Shown in pieces: positions 6,446 through 14,907 of a stretch of DNA of 64,000 nt. Both the position numbers and the translations under genes were made by a program. Location of the stretch: the NCBI RefSeq assembly GCF_043194295.1, contig NZ_JBAFVK010000002.1; one strand, written 5' to 3'. Below the pieces are notes generated by a model, which had not been told where the DNA came from, searched no databases, and saw only the letters and a list, made by a program, of their open reading frames with translations. This DNA comes from Xanthobacter autotrophicus (GTDB lineage Bacteria > Pseudomonadota > Alphaproteobacteria > Rhizobiales > Xanthobacteraceae). Numbering within the stretch: the stretch's first letter is position 1; every line of letters begins with the position of its first letter.

Positions 6446-8185
6446 ATGGCCGATGAGCACGAGTTTCGCGTCCGGCCGGGTCGCATCCGTTCGACCCGCG
6501 CTCAGCGGGCAAGGCCCTTCATCGCGCAGGCCCTCGCCGCGGCCCAGAAGGCCGGCGGCCACGTCTCCCGATCCGGCCGCCTCACCTCCGGCAAGCGCTC
6601 CCACTTCGGCCGCGGGCGGACGGCGAGCATCCAGGCCAACCGCCTGCTCACCGGTCGCTCGCGCGTCGTCGTCATCAAGACCCGCGTGGTGCGCCACACC
6701 GCCCGTGCCGCACCCCTGTCCTCGCACATTGCCTACCTGCGCCGGGACGGCGTCACCCGGGACGGGGAAAAGGCCCGTCTGTTCGGGCCGGGTGCCGACG
6801 AGGGGGACGGCCGCGCCTTCGCGGAGCGGTGCGCCGACGATCGGCACCACTTCCGCTCCATCGTCTCGCCCGAGGACGCGGCGGACATGACCGACCTTCG
6901 GTCCTTCGCCCGCGACCTCGTGGGCCAGATGGAGAAGGACCTCGGCACCAAGCTGGATTGGGTCGGCGTCGACCACTGGAACACCGACAATCCCCATTTG
7001 CACATTTTGGTGCGCGGCAAGACCGATGACGGTCAGGACCTCGTCATCTCCCGCGATTACATCAAGGAGGGCATGCGCGCCCGCGCACAGGATCTGGTCA
7101 CCCAGGAGCTGGGGCCGCGCACCGACCTCGACATCCGCCGCGCCATCGAGCGGCAAGTGGAGGCGGAGAGGTGGACGCAGCTCGACCGTCAACTGGTTCG
7201 GGACCAGCACGAGACCGGCGTGATCGACGTCGCGCCCCATGCCGATCGCCAGCCGGACGCGTTCCATGCCCTGAAGGTCGGGCGACTGCGCAAGCTCGAA
7301 ACCCTCGGCTTCGCCGATCAGGTCGGCCCCGGCCAGTGGGTGATCGACGAGAAGGCCGAAGCGACGCTCCGCGCGCTGGGCGAGCGCGGTGACATCATCA
7401 AGCGGATACACCGGGCCCTGACCGCGCAGGGCATCGAGCGCGGTACAGCAAGCTATGTGCTTTCCGGTGAGCGCCTCGATGCACCTATCATCGGCCGCCT
7501 GGTCGATCGCGGGCTCGACGACGAGTTGAAGGGATCCGCCTATGCCGTGGTCGATGGCGTCGATGGACGCACCCATCACATCCGGCTGCCCGACCTCGAT
7601 TCGGCAGGCGATTGCGCTCCGGGCTCCATCGTCGAGCTGAGGAGGTTCGAGGATGCCCGGGGCCAACAGCGGGCCGCGCTGGCGGTCCGCTCGGACCTCG
7701 ACATCGAGCGACAGGTCACGGCAGCGGGCGCCACCTGGCTCGATCGGCAGGCGCTCAGTCGCACACCGGCGCCTTTGTCGGAGGGCGGCTTTGGCGCCGA
7801 GGTGAGCGATGCCATGAAGCGCCGCGCCGATTATCTGGTCCGGGAGGGACTGGCCGAGCGCCAGGGTCACCGCGTCACCTTCGCGCCGGACCTGATCGAG
7901 ACCTTGCGCCGGCGGGAGGTGGACGCGCTGGGCAAGAAGCTCGCCGCCGAGACCGGACAGCCGTTCAATCGATCCGGATCGGGAGACTATGTCTCCGGCA
8001 CCTACCGCCAGCGCTTCGCGCTCGCCTCGGGTCGTTTGGCCATGATCGATGATGGCTTGGGCTTCCAGCTCGTGCCGTGGACGCCCTCCGTGGAGAAGCA
8101 GCTCGGCAAGCACGTCTCCGGCGTCGCCCGCGCCGACGGTGGCATTGATTGGTCCTTCGGCCGCAAGCGTGGCCTCGGCCTCTGA
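6446..8185 (+). CDS. rlxS: Relaxase with DUF3363 domain (RlxS/VirD2-like)
   Basis: This 579-residue protein starts at ATG 6446, nine bases after a GGAGG. The N-terminal half is the relaxase: an Arg-rich leader, then HIAYLRRDGV and GVDHWNTDNPHLHILVRGK, where the His184-x-His186 pair would hold the metal at the active site. The C-terminal half (for example GQWVIDEKAEATLRALGERG and the GDYVSGTYRQRFAL end) is typical DUF3363. The protein should nick oriT, stay bound to the 5' end and be pumped out through TraG and the Trb channel. The catalytic tyrosine cannot be assigned with certainty. Confidence 0.88.
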   Translation: MADEHEFRVRPGRIRSTRAQRARPFIAQALAAAQKAGGHVSRSGRLTSGKRSHFGRGRTASIQANRLLTGRSRVVVIKTRVVRHTARAAPLSSHIAYLRRDGVTRDGEKARLFGPGADEGDGRAFAERCADDRHHFRSIVSPEDAADMTDLRSFARDLVGQMEKDLGTKLDWVGVDHWNTDNPHLHILVRGKTDDGQDLVISRDYIKEGMRARAQDLVTQELGPRTDLDIRRAIERQVEAERWTQLDRQLVRDQHETGVIDVAPHADRQPDAFHALKVGRLRKLETLGFADQVGPGQWVIDEKAEATLRALGERGDIIKRIHRALTAQGIERGTASYVLSGERLDAPIIGRLVDRGLDDELKGSAYAVVDGVDGRTHHIRLPDLDSAGDCAPGSIVELRRFEDARGQQRAALAVRSDLDIERQVTAAGATWLDRQALSRTPAPLSEGGFGAEVSDAMKRRADYLVREGLAERQGHRVTFAPDLIETLRRREVDALGKKLAAETGQPFNRSGSGDYVSGTYRQRFALASGRLAMIDDGLGFQLVPWTPSVEKQLGKHVSGVARADGGIDWSFGRKRGLGL

Positions 8186-8209
8186 CCTCACTCATCATCG
8201 GAGCGCTGT

Positions 8210-10189
8210 ATGTCCGCGACCAAGATCCTCTGGGGCCAGATCGTCCTCGTCCTCGCCATCGTGCTCGCCACCACCTGGGGAGCAACGCAGTTCGTGGGTT
8301 GGCGGCTGGGTTTCCAGGACCAGCTCGGGCCACCCTGGTTCCTGCTGGGGCCCTGGCCTGTCTATCCCCCGCCGGCCTTCTTCTGGTGGTGGTATTTCTA
8401 CGACGCCTATGCGCCGGCCATCTTCACAGAGGGTGCGATCATCGCCGCCTCGGGCGGGTTCCTGTCCATCGCCGCCGCAATCAGCCTCTCGGTGTGGCGG
8501 GCCCGGGAGGCAAGGCGTGTCGAGACCTATGGCTCCGCCCGCTGGGCCGAGCCGGACGAGATCCGCGCGGCCGGGCTGCTCGGTCCTGATGGAGTCGTGC
8601 TCGGTCGCCATGGCGTGAACTATCTGCGCCATGATGGACCCGAGCACGTCCTGTGCTTCGCGCCGACCCGATCCGGCAAAGGCGTCGGCCTCGTCGTGCC
8701 CTCCCTGCTCACCTGGCCGGGATCGGCCATCGTCCACGACATCAAGGGTGAGAACTGGCAGCTCACCGCCGGCTTTCGGGCAAGGCACGGGCGCGTATTG
8801 CTGTTCGACCCCACCAATGTGCGGTCCTCCGCCTACAATCCCCTGCTGGAGGTCCGCCGCGGGGAATGGGAGGTGCGCGACGTCCAGAACATCGCCGACA
8901 TCCTCGTGGACCCCGAGGGCTCCCTCGAGAAGCGCAATCACTGGGAGAAGACCAGCCATGCTCTGCTGGTGGGCGCCATCCTCCACGTGCTCTACGCCGA
9001 GCGAGACAAGACGCTGGCCGGTGTCGCCGCCTTTCTCTCCGATCCGCGACGTCCCATCGAAACGACCCTTGCCGCCATGATGACGACGGCGCACCTCGGG
9101 AAGGCCGGTCCCCATCCGGTGATCGCCAGCGCTGCCCGCGAGCTCCTGAACAAGTCGGAGAATGAGCGCTCCGGTGTTCTTTCCACCGCCATGTCCTTCC
9201 TCGGGCTCTACCGAGACCCCGTTGTCGCCGAGGTGACCCGGCGCTGCGACTGGCGCATCGGCGATCTGGTGGCAGCTACCCGGCCGACCACGCTCTACCT
9301 CGTCGTGCCGCCCTCGGACATCAACCGCACCAAGCCGCTCATCCGCTTGATCCTGAACCAAGTGGGTCGGCGCCTCACCGAGGACCTACAGGCGAAGGCC
9401 GGCCGCCACCGGCTCCTCCTGATGCTCGACGAGTTCCCCGCGCTCGGGCGGCTCGACTTCTTCGAGAGCGCGCTCGCCTTCATGGCGGGCTATGGGCTCA
9501 AGAGCTTCCTCATCGCCCAGTCCCTGAACCAGATCGAGAAGGCTTACGGTCCGAACAACTCCATCCTCGACAACTGCCATGTGCGGGTGAGCTTCGCGAC
9601 CAACGACGAGCGCACCGCCAAGCGCGTGTCCGATGCCCTCGGCACCGCCACGGAGATGAAGGCCATGAAAAACTATGCCGGCCACCGGCTCTCGCCCTGG
9701 CTCGGGCACCTCATGGTCTCGCGCTCCGAGACCGCCCGTCCGCTCCTGACACCCGGCGAGGTGATGCAGCTTCCGCCTGCCGACGAGATCGTCATGGTGG
9801 CCGGCACGCCGCCCATCCGGGCGAAGAAGGCGCGATACTACGAGGACGAGCGGTTCAGGGAGCGGGTGCTACACCCGCCGGAGCTCTCGGCTTCTCGCGA
9901 TCGCCAGCCCGACGATTGGACAGTGCTCCCGTTGCCGGCGCCATCGCAACTCAGCCTGATGGTTCAAGGCAAGGACGATGAGGACACCACAGGTTCGGAG
10001 CAACGGCGCCAGCCCGAGCTGGCACGGGTGGAGACGGTGGATGCGCCGCAGCAATCGGTGAACGAGTTCGAGATCGATCTGGCCGATGAGACCGACGACG
10101 ACGTGGCCCGGACCAGCCGGATGACGCGGGTCATGCATGGCGTCGCGCGTCAGGTCTCGCTTGATCCCAATGACGGCATGGAGCTGTGA
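8210..10189 (+). CDS. traG: Type IV coupling protein TraG/VirD4
   Basis: This 659-residue protein has two N-terminal membrane regions (residues 8-28 and about 72-95), then the cytoplasmic motor. Walker A is APTRSGKG at residues 151-158, and Walker B is LLLMLDEFPALG with Asp407-Glu408. The sequence QSLNQIEKAYGPNNSI is typical of the family. It links the relaxase-DNA complex to the mating pore and powers DNA export. It lies 24 bases after the relaxase gene and overlaps the CopG gene by four bases. The acidic tail after residue 590 is probably disordered. Confidence 0.93.
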   Translation: MSATKILWGQIVLVLAIVLATTWGATQFVGWRLGFQDQLGPPWFLLGPWPVYPPPAFFWWWYFYDAYAPAIFTEGAIIAASGGFLSIAAAISLSVWRAREARRVETYGSARWAEPDEIRAAGLLGPDGVVLGRHGVNYLRHDGPEHVLCFAPTRSGKGVGLVVPSLLTWPGSAIVHDIKGENWQLTAGFRARHGRVLLFDPTNVRSSAYNPLLEVRRGEWEVRDVQNIADILVDPEGSLEKRNHWEKTSHALLVGAILHVLYAERDKTLAGVAAFLSDPRRPIETTLAAMMTTAHLGKAGPHPVIASAARELLNKSENERSGVLSTAMSFLGLYRDPVVAEVTRRCDWRIGDLVAATRPTTLYLVVPPSDINRTKPLIRLILNQVGRRLTEDLQAKAGRHRLLLMLDEFPALGRLDFFESALAFMAGYGLKSFLIAQSLNQIEKAYGPNNSILDNCHVRVSFATNDERTAKRVSDALGTATEMKAMKNYAGHRLSPWLGHLMVSRSETARPLLTPGEVMQLPPADEIVMVAGTPPIRAKKARYYEDERFRERVLHPPELSASRDRQPDDWTVLPLPAPSQLSLMVQGKDDEDTTGSEQRRQPELARVETVDAPQQSVNEFEIDLADETDDDVARTSRMTRVMHGVARQVSLDPNDGMEL

Positions 10190-10623
10190 CGGTGATGGCT
10201 CCGCGCAAGAAGAAGGCGCAGATCTCGGTCTATCTCGATCCGGCCACCATGGGGCTTCTGGCCGATTATGCTGCGCGGCGCGATCAGCCGCAGTCACTGA
10301 TCGCCGAGGCGGCCATCGCCTCCTTCCTGTCGCCGGACGCGGCCGAGCAGCGGGAAGCAGCGATCGCAAAACGGCTCGACCATCTGGACCGCCGGATGGC
10401 CCGGCTGGAGCGCGACCTAGGCATCGCCGTCGAGACGCTCGCGGTGTTCGTGCGCTTCTGGCTGGCCACCACTCCGGCGTTACCTGAGCCTGCGGCACTG
10501 GCGGCCAGGGCCAAGGCGGGGGAACGCTATGAGGCCTTCGTCGCCGCGCTCGGTCGGCGGCTTGCGAAGGGGCCGAGGCTCGTTCAGGAGGTCGCGGACG
10601 ACCAAGCCGCTCTAACCCCGTGA
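10186..10623 (+). CDS. CopG/RHH-domain protein of the conjugation cluster
   Basis: This 145-residue protein begins with GTG 10186, overlapping the traG stop; ATG 10195 is another possible start. Residues 8-40 (KKKAQISVYLDPATMGLLAD) form a ribbon-helix-helix, followed by a coiled-coil-like stretch (QREAAIAKRLDHLDRRMARL) and a hydrophobic helix. In Tn4371-like elements such a gene lies between traG and trbB. Here trbB is 8.1 kb away, so this is the last backbone gene before the inserted defence-like block. It probably regulates transfer genes. Confidence 0.8.
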   Translation: MTVMAPRKKKAQISVYLDPATMGLLADYAARRDQPQSLIAEAAIASFLSPDAAEQREAAIAKRLDHLDRRMARLERDLGIAVETLAVFVRFWLATTPALPEPAALAARAKAGERYEAFVAALGRRLAKGPRLVQEVADDQAALTP

Positions 10624-10751
10624 CGATGAGCACTGTGCGCCAGATGCAGCCATTCGGGCGCAGCCGGAATGCGAACGTTATTCCGTGCGTTCAGCGTAGC
10701 TTGTGGGTATATGGTTACGATGGGTTTGGTCAACGTCAGCGCAGAATCAGC

Positions 10752-13397
10752 ATGGGTAAGAAAAAATCGGGGAACACGACGGTCGTAGCCGTCGAAGCCG
10801 TCGGCCGAGCTACCACGGAAATCCCGGTCGAGATCAGCACCCGCTTCCTCGAGCACTTCAGCGAACAGCTCTACTCCTCGCCACAGAAGGCCTTCGAGGA
10901 GTTGATCTCTAACGGCTGGGACGCAGGCGCGGACTATGTTGAGATTCGTATCCCAGCCGACTTGTCCGCCGCTGACGCGACGATGGCGGTGCTCGACAAC
11001 GGCTCATCTATGGATGAGCAGGGCCTGCGCGACCTCTGGCATATCGCCTTCTCGCCCAAGCGAGACCGACCCGAACAGCACGGCCGTCGGGTGGTTGGCA
11101 AATTCGGGATAGGCAAGCTTGCGACCTATGTGCTCGCGAGCCGGCTCACGTACATCTGCAAGGCTGCTGACGGGATCATCCGCCGGGTCACCATGGATTA
11201 TGGCCAGGTAGACCGGACCGCTGCCGCAGACAAGCTCATCAGCGAACTGACTCTCGACCTTTATGAAGTCAGGGAGTCGGAACTCGAGACGGCGATCGGT
11301 TCGGTTGCCTATGGTCCCGACCTGTTGAAGATCATCGCCGAAGGGGTCCAACTCGATCCCGGAGCCGCGGTAGCAGATGACGATTTCGGTGCACCAGCGT
11401 CGATCCTGAAGCGGCAGAGCAGAGGTACGTGGACTCTTGTGATCCTGTCGGGGCTGAAACCCACCGGTCGTGAACTCAAAGTGGGCGTCCTGCGTCGGAT
11501 GCTCGAGGCAGCCCTGCCGCTGAGTAGCGAGATGGTCATTCGCATCAATGGAGAAGCGCTGAACTCCACGAAGCTCGCCGCTGGTGTCGCGCGTGAATGG
11601 AGCATCGGTCCGGATCTTAAACTCGACGAATTGAATCTCGACAACGCGGACGAGTCGGACGACGTCGCGGCGGCCACCACCTCCACCCAGGCTGATTCAA
11701 CGGTCAAGGTAATATCCGGCCTCTCCCCTCATCCCTATATCGACCTGCCTGGTATCGGGCGGGTGACGGGGCGGATCCGCCTCTACGACGAGAAAATCAG
11801 TGGGGGGAAGGCAGAGGACCGTGGTGTCTCAAACGGGTTCTTCGTGAATGTGCTCGGCCGTGTTGTCAATCAGTCGGACCCGAGCTTCGGCGCTGAAAAT
11901 CTGAGCCACGCGGCCTGGGCACGGTTCCGCATGACTGTGCGTGCCGACGGGCTAAACCCCTACCTGAACACCAATCGCGAGCAGTTTCGCGAGCAGCGCG
12001 CACTGCACATTTTCCGGGCGTTTCTGCGCAAGGCCTTCAACATTGCACGGTCGGCCTATGACAGCGATAGCAACGCCGAGATGCCCGACGGCGGTGACGT
12101 CCTGGTACGATCGCTGGGTGTCGTGTCGCTAGCGCCACTGCGCAGCGCCGTCTCCGAGGCGCTACGCACCCAACCGCCAATTCCCGGGCTTTTTGACGAA
12201 ACGGGGATCTCCGACCGCGAACAGAAGCGTGAGGACTGGCGGAAAAATACCGCCGACCACATCCAGAATGCACTTGGCAAGGTAAAGTACGAGCGGTCGG
12301 ACGACGACAGCTTTGTGCGGTTCAGGATTCAAGACAGTACCATTGTCGTCAACCGCGACCACCCGTTCGTCGCGGAGCACACCCGTACCAAGGCGGAGAA
12401 GGAGTTGGTGCGCACCATCGCCATGGTGAATCTACTGACCGACGTCTATGCCCTGGAAAGCGGCATCGACCCGGCCAAAGTGGAGAGCATGCGTGACTAT
12501 CGGGACCAACTCATGCGGTTTCGGGCGTTGCAGCGCCGGCAATCGGGCACACACATAGCCAAGCTGTTGCTTGGGACGCAGCACAAGAGCGGCGCCAGCA
12601 AGGAACTCGAGACCGTCGTCGCCGACGCTCTGCGCTACCTGGGATTTTCCGTGAAGGAACTGGCCAAGCCTGGCCAACCCGAGGGCATCGCTAGCGCCTA
12701 CGCTTTCTCGGCACCGCAGCAGCCGGAGCCGACGGACGAGGAGCCGGAGCCACCGCTCTACAAATTTACCTACGACGCCAAGTCCTCGAAGCACCTGACC
12801 GCGAAGACCGGTAACATCTCCCTGGACGGTGTGCAGGAGCACCGCAAACGCTATGGTGCCCAATACGCGCTGGTCGTGGCGCCCGGGTTCGAGGAAGGAG
12901 CCCTCACCGTTCGCTGTGAGCAGGTGGGCGTGACGCCCATGCGAGCCGCCGATCTCGGCAAGCTCCTTGAGTACACTGTGACTTATGGCGCCATCTCGCT
13001 GGATGTTCTGGAGGCGATGTTCAAGCTCCGTGATCCCAAGGCGGTGACTGCCTGGGTCGAAGCGCTTGAAGGGAAGCTGAAAAGCAAGCGCAAGCTGACG
13101 ATCGACGTGTTCCTGAAGGCTCTGGAGCACCTGCGTGGTAAGGTGCCAGACGCTCTGCAGGCGTCTCTGGTGTCCTATACCTGCCGCAGTCAACTGGGCG
13201 TACCCACCGTCCGCGACGAAGATGTCATCCGGCTGGTTCGGGGGCTCCAGATCCTGATCCCAGACCTGGTCGGCCTAGACGATAACGAGCGCATCATAGT
13301 CAACGCTAGCGCCGAGCGCGTGGCGGCGGCTGTCGAGAAGCAACTCGACAACCTGCACGCCGAAGTTGACGCTGATGCCGTCCTGGGGGATGCGTAA
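10752..13397 (+). CDS. GHKL (MutL/MORC-type) ATPase fused to a putative nuclease domain
   Basis: This 881-residue protein starts at ATG 10752; the frame is open from 10620, but the upstream part lacks family features. The ATP site is complete: Glu50/Asn54/Asp57 in EELISNGWDAGAD, DNG at 82-84, and GKFGIGK at 116-122. A MutL-like middle (LSHAAWARFRMTVRADGLNP) follows. Residues about 615-730 resemble a restriction-type fold, with ELETVVADALRYLGF and YDAKSSK around Asp672-Lys674. GHKL ATPases of this kind occur in restriction-like defence systems beside Z1 proteins and methylases, and both lie next door. The nuclease call is a pattern inference. Confidence 0.75.
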   Translation: MGKKKSGNTTVVAVEAVGRATTEIPVEISTRFLEHFSEQLYSSPQKAFEELISNGWDAGADYVEIRIPADLSAADATMAVLDNGSSMDEQGLRDLWHIAFSPKRDRPEQHGRRVVGKFGIGKLATYVLASRLTYICKAADGIIRRVTMDYGQVDRTAAADKLISELTLDLYEVRESELETAIGSVAYGPDLLKIIAEGVQLDPGAAVADDDFGAPASILKRQSRGTWTLVILSGLKPTGRELKVGVLRRMLEAALPLSSEMVIRINGEALNSTKLAAGVAREWSIGPDLKLDELNLDNADESDDVAAATTSTQADSTVKVISGLSPHPYIDLPGIGRVTGRIRLYDEKISGGKAEDRGVSNGFFVNVLGRVVNQSDPSFGAENLSHAAWARFRMTVRADGLNPYLNTNREQFREQRALHIFRAFLRKAFNIARSAYDSDSNAEMPDGGDVLVRSLGVVSLAPLRSAVSEALRTQPPIPGLFDETGISDREQKREDWRKNTADHIQNALGKVKYERSDDDSFVRFRIQDSTIVVNRDHPFVAEHTRTKAEKELVRTIAMVNLLTDVYALESGIDPAKVESMRDYRDQLMRFRALQRRQSGTHIAKLLLGTQHKSGASKELETVVADALRYLGFSVKELAKPGQPEGIASAYAFSAPQQPEPTDEEPEPPLYKFTYDAKSSKHLTAKTGNISLDGVQEHRKRYGAQYALVVAPGFEEGALTVRCEQVGVTPMRAADLGKLLEYTVTYGAISLDVLEAMFKLRDPKAVTAWVEALEGKLKSKRKLTIDVFLKALEHLRGKVPDALQASLVSYTCRSQLGVPTVRDEDVIRLVRGLQILIPDLVGLDDNERIIVNASAERVAAAVEKQLDNLHAEVDADAVLGDA

Positions 13398-13399
13398 CA

Positions 13400-14578
13400 A
13401 TGAATGCCACCATTCACCCATTTCCGGCGCGGATGGCCCCGGAGCTGGCGTTGCAGGCGCTTGAGCAAATCGCCGCCGGCGGTGTGGTGGTGGATCCCAT
13501 GATGGGGTCCGGCACTGTCATCCGTCAGGCTAGCGACCTTGGCCTGCAGGCGATCGGTTTCGATCTGGACCCGCTGGCGGTCCTGATGTCGCGGGTCTGG
13601 ACGACGCGCATACAGGACGATCGGATCGGAAGTCTCTACGCCGAGGCGGCGAAGATGGCGCTCGCCACCAACCCGGACGATGTCGAACTGCCCTGGATCG
13701 ATGGCGACGAGGAGACCCGCAATTTCATCGCCTACTGGTTCGGTAAGCCCCAAGTATCCGACCTCCGCTGCTGGGCAGCCGCGCTGCAGAAGCTTTCCGA
13801 CGGCGCCACGGCGGAGGACACTGCGGCGCTGGATGTCATCCGAATCGCCCTGAGCCGAATTATCGTTACCAAGGAGCAGTGCGCCAGCCTCGCCCGCGAT
13901 ACCTCGCATAGTCGCCCGCACCGGGTGGCGCTGCAGTCCAACTATTGCGTCAACCAGGGCCTTGAACGATCGTTGAAGATAGTCCGCAAACGCCTTGTCT
14001 CCGCGCCGCCGGCCGGTAGCGCCGTAGTGGGGCTCGGTGACGCCCGGTCCCTGACCCTTGCTGACCACACTGCAGACGCCGTTCTGACCTCGCCGCCCTA
14101 TCTGAACGCCATCGATTACATGCGGGGGCATCGGCTTTCGCTCGTCTGGCTGGGTCATCGCCTGAGCGAGTTGCGAATCATTCGCTCGACGAGCATTGGA
14201 GCTGAACGCGGTCCGGAGGCCGGCAATCCTGCGCACAAAGAGGTTCGCGCGGCGCTGGGTGATCTAGCGGCGCTGCCGAGGCGGCACCTCGCTATGGTGG
14301 ACCGCTACGTCACTGACGTGATGACCCTCGCGGGCGAGATTCGCCGCATATTGAAGCCGGGCGGCACGACAACGCTCGTGGTCGGAAACTCCTGCCTGAA
14401 GGGCGTATTCATTGAGAACTCGGCAGCGGTGTCCAAGGCGCTTGAGTTGCAGGGGATGACCTTCGTCGAGCAGTCGGTTCGGCTCCTACCGGCCCAGAAT
14501 CGATATCTGCCGACGAACGAAGGGAGTTCCTTGGCCAAGCGCATGCGGGAGGAAACCGTTCTGAAATGGGCGGCCTAG
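13400..14578 (+). CDS. DNA methyltransferase (N4-cytosine or N6-adenine type)
   Basis: This 392-residue protein starts two bases after the ATPase stop, so it is co-transcribed and probably coupled. The S-adenosylmethionine site is DPMMGSGT at residues 32-39 and the catalytic motif is TSPPY at 230-234, an amino-methyltransferase signature. Motif I precedes motif IV with about 190 residues between, room for a target-recognition part. LATNPDDVELPWIDGDEE and RILKPGGTTTLVVGNS fit the methylase fold. It would protect host DNA from the neighbouring nuclease. The methylated base and recognition site cannot be read from sequence. Confidence 0.85.
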   Translation: MNATIHPFPARMAPELALQALEQIAAGGVVVDPMMGSGTVIRQASDLGLQAIGFDLDPLAVLMSRVWTTRIQDDRIGSLYAEAAKMALATNPDDVELPWIDGDEETRNFIAYWFGKPQVSDLRCWAAALQKLSDGATAEDTAALDVIRIALSRIIVTKEQCASLARDTSHSRPHRVALQSNYCVNQGLERSLKIVRKRLVSAPPAGSAVVGLGDARSLTLADHTADAVLTSPPYLNAIDYMRGHRLSLVWLGHRLSELRIIRSTSIGAERGPEAGNPAHKEVRAALGDLAALPRRHLAMVDRYVTDVMTLAGEIRRILKPGGTTTLVVGNSCLKGVFIENSAAVSKALELQGMTFVEQSVRLLPAQNRYLPTNEGSSLAKRMREETVLKWAA

Positions 14579-14907
14579 ACGCGAGTTCCTGTGACACATC
14601 AGGGACCGACCAGGCCGATGCACTTGGTGTGGATCGAATGCGTGCACCAGTCCCGAGATGGACCGAAGCTCCGGGCACATAGTGTAAACACCGGTGACGC
14701 TCGGCACCTGCTGGCCGAGGCATAACTGATGGGGAACTTTGCACAACCCGCTGACCTATTTCCGTCAACTTAACGACGACGTTACCTCAACCGACAAATG
14801 GTCGACACCGGCGAGCCGACGACGAAGCTTCTGGCCGCCGACCCGACACGGTACTGGGAACATGCACCGGATCCTGGCGCTGCCGCTGTTCCGCGCCGCT
14901 GAACTGG
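14579..14907. other. Gap between convergent methylase and Z1 genes
   Basis: These 329 bases separate the ends of the methylase (+) and Z1 (-) genes. I see no credible coding sequence. CTCGGC and GCCGAG, near 14700-14722, form a modest hairpin that could terminate transcription. The stretch is long for a simple convergent gap, so it may hold remains of a lost gene, but nothing recognisable is left. Confidence 0.4.

Noticed and set aside
10620..10751. N-terminal extension of the GHKL ATPase from a GTG at 10620
   Set aside because: The 44 extra residues have no family resemblance and the sequence there looks intergenic; ATG 10752 fits better.
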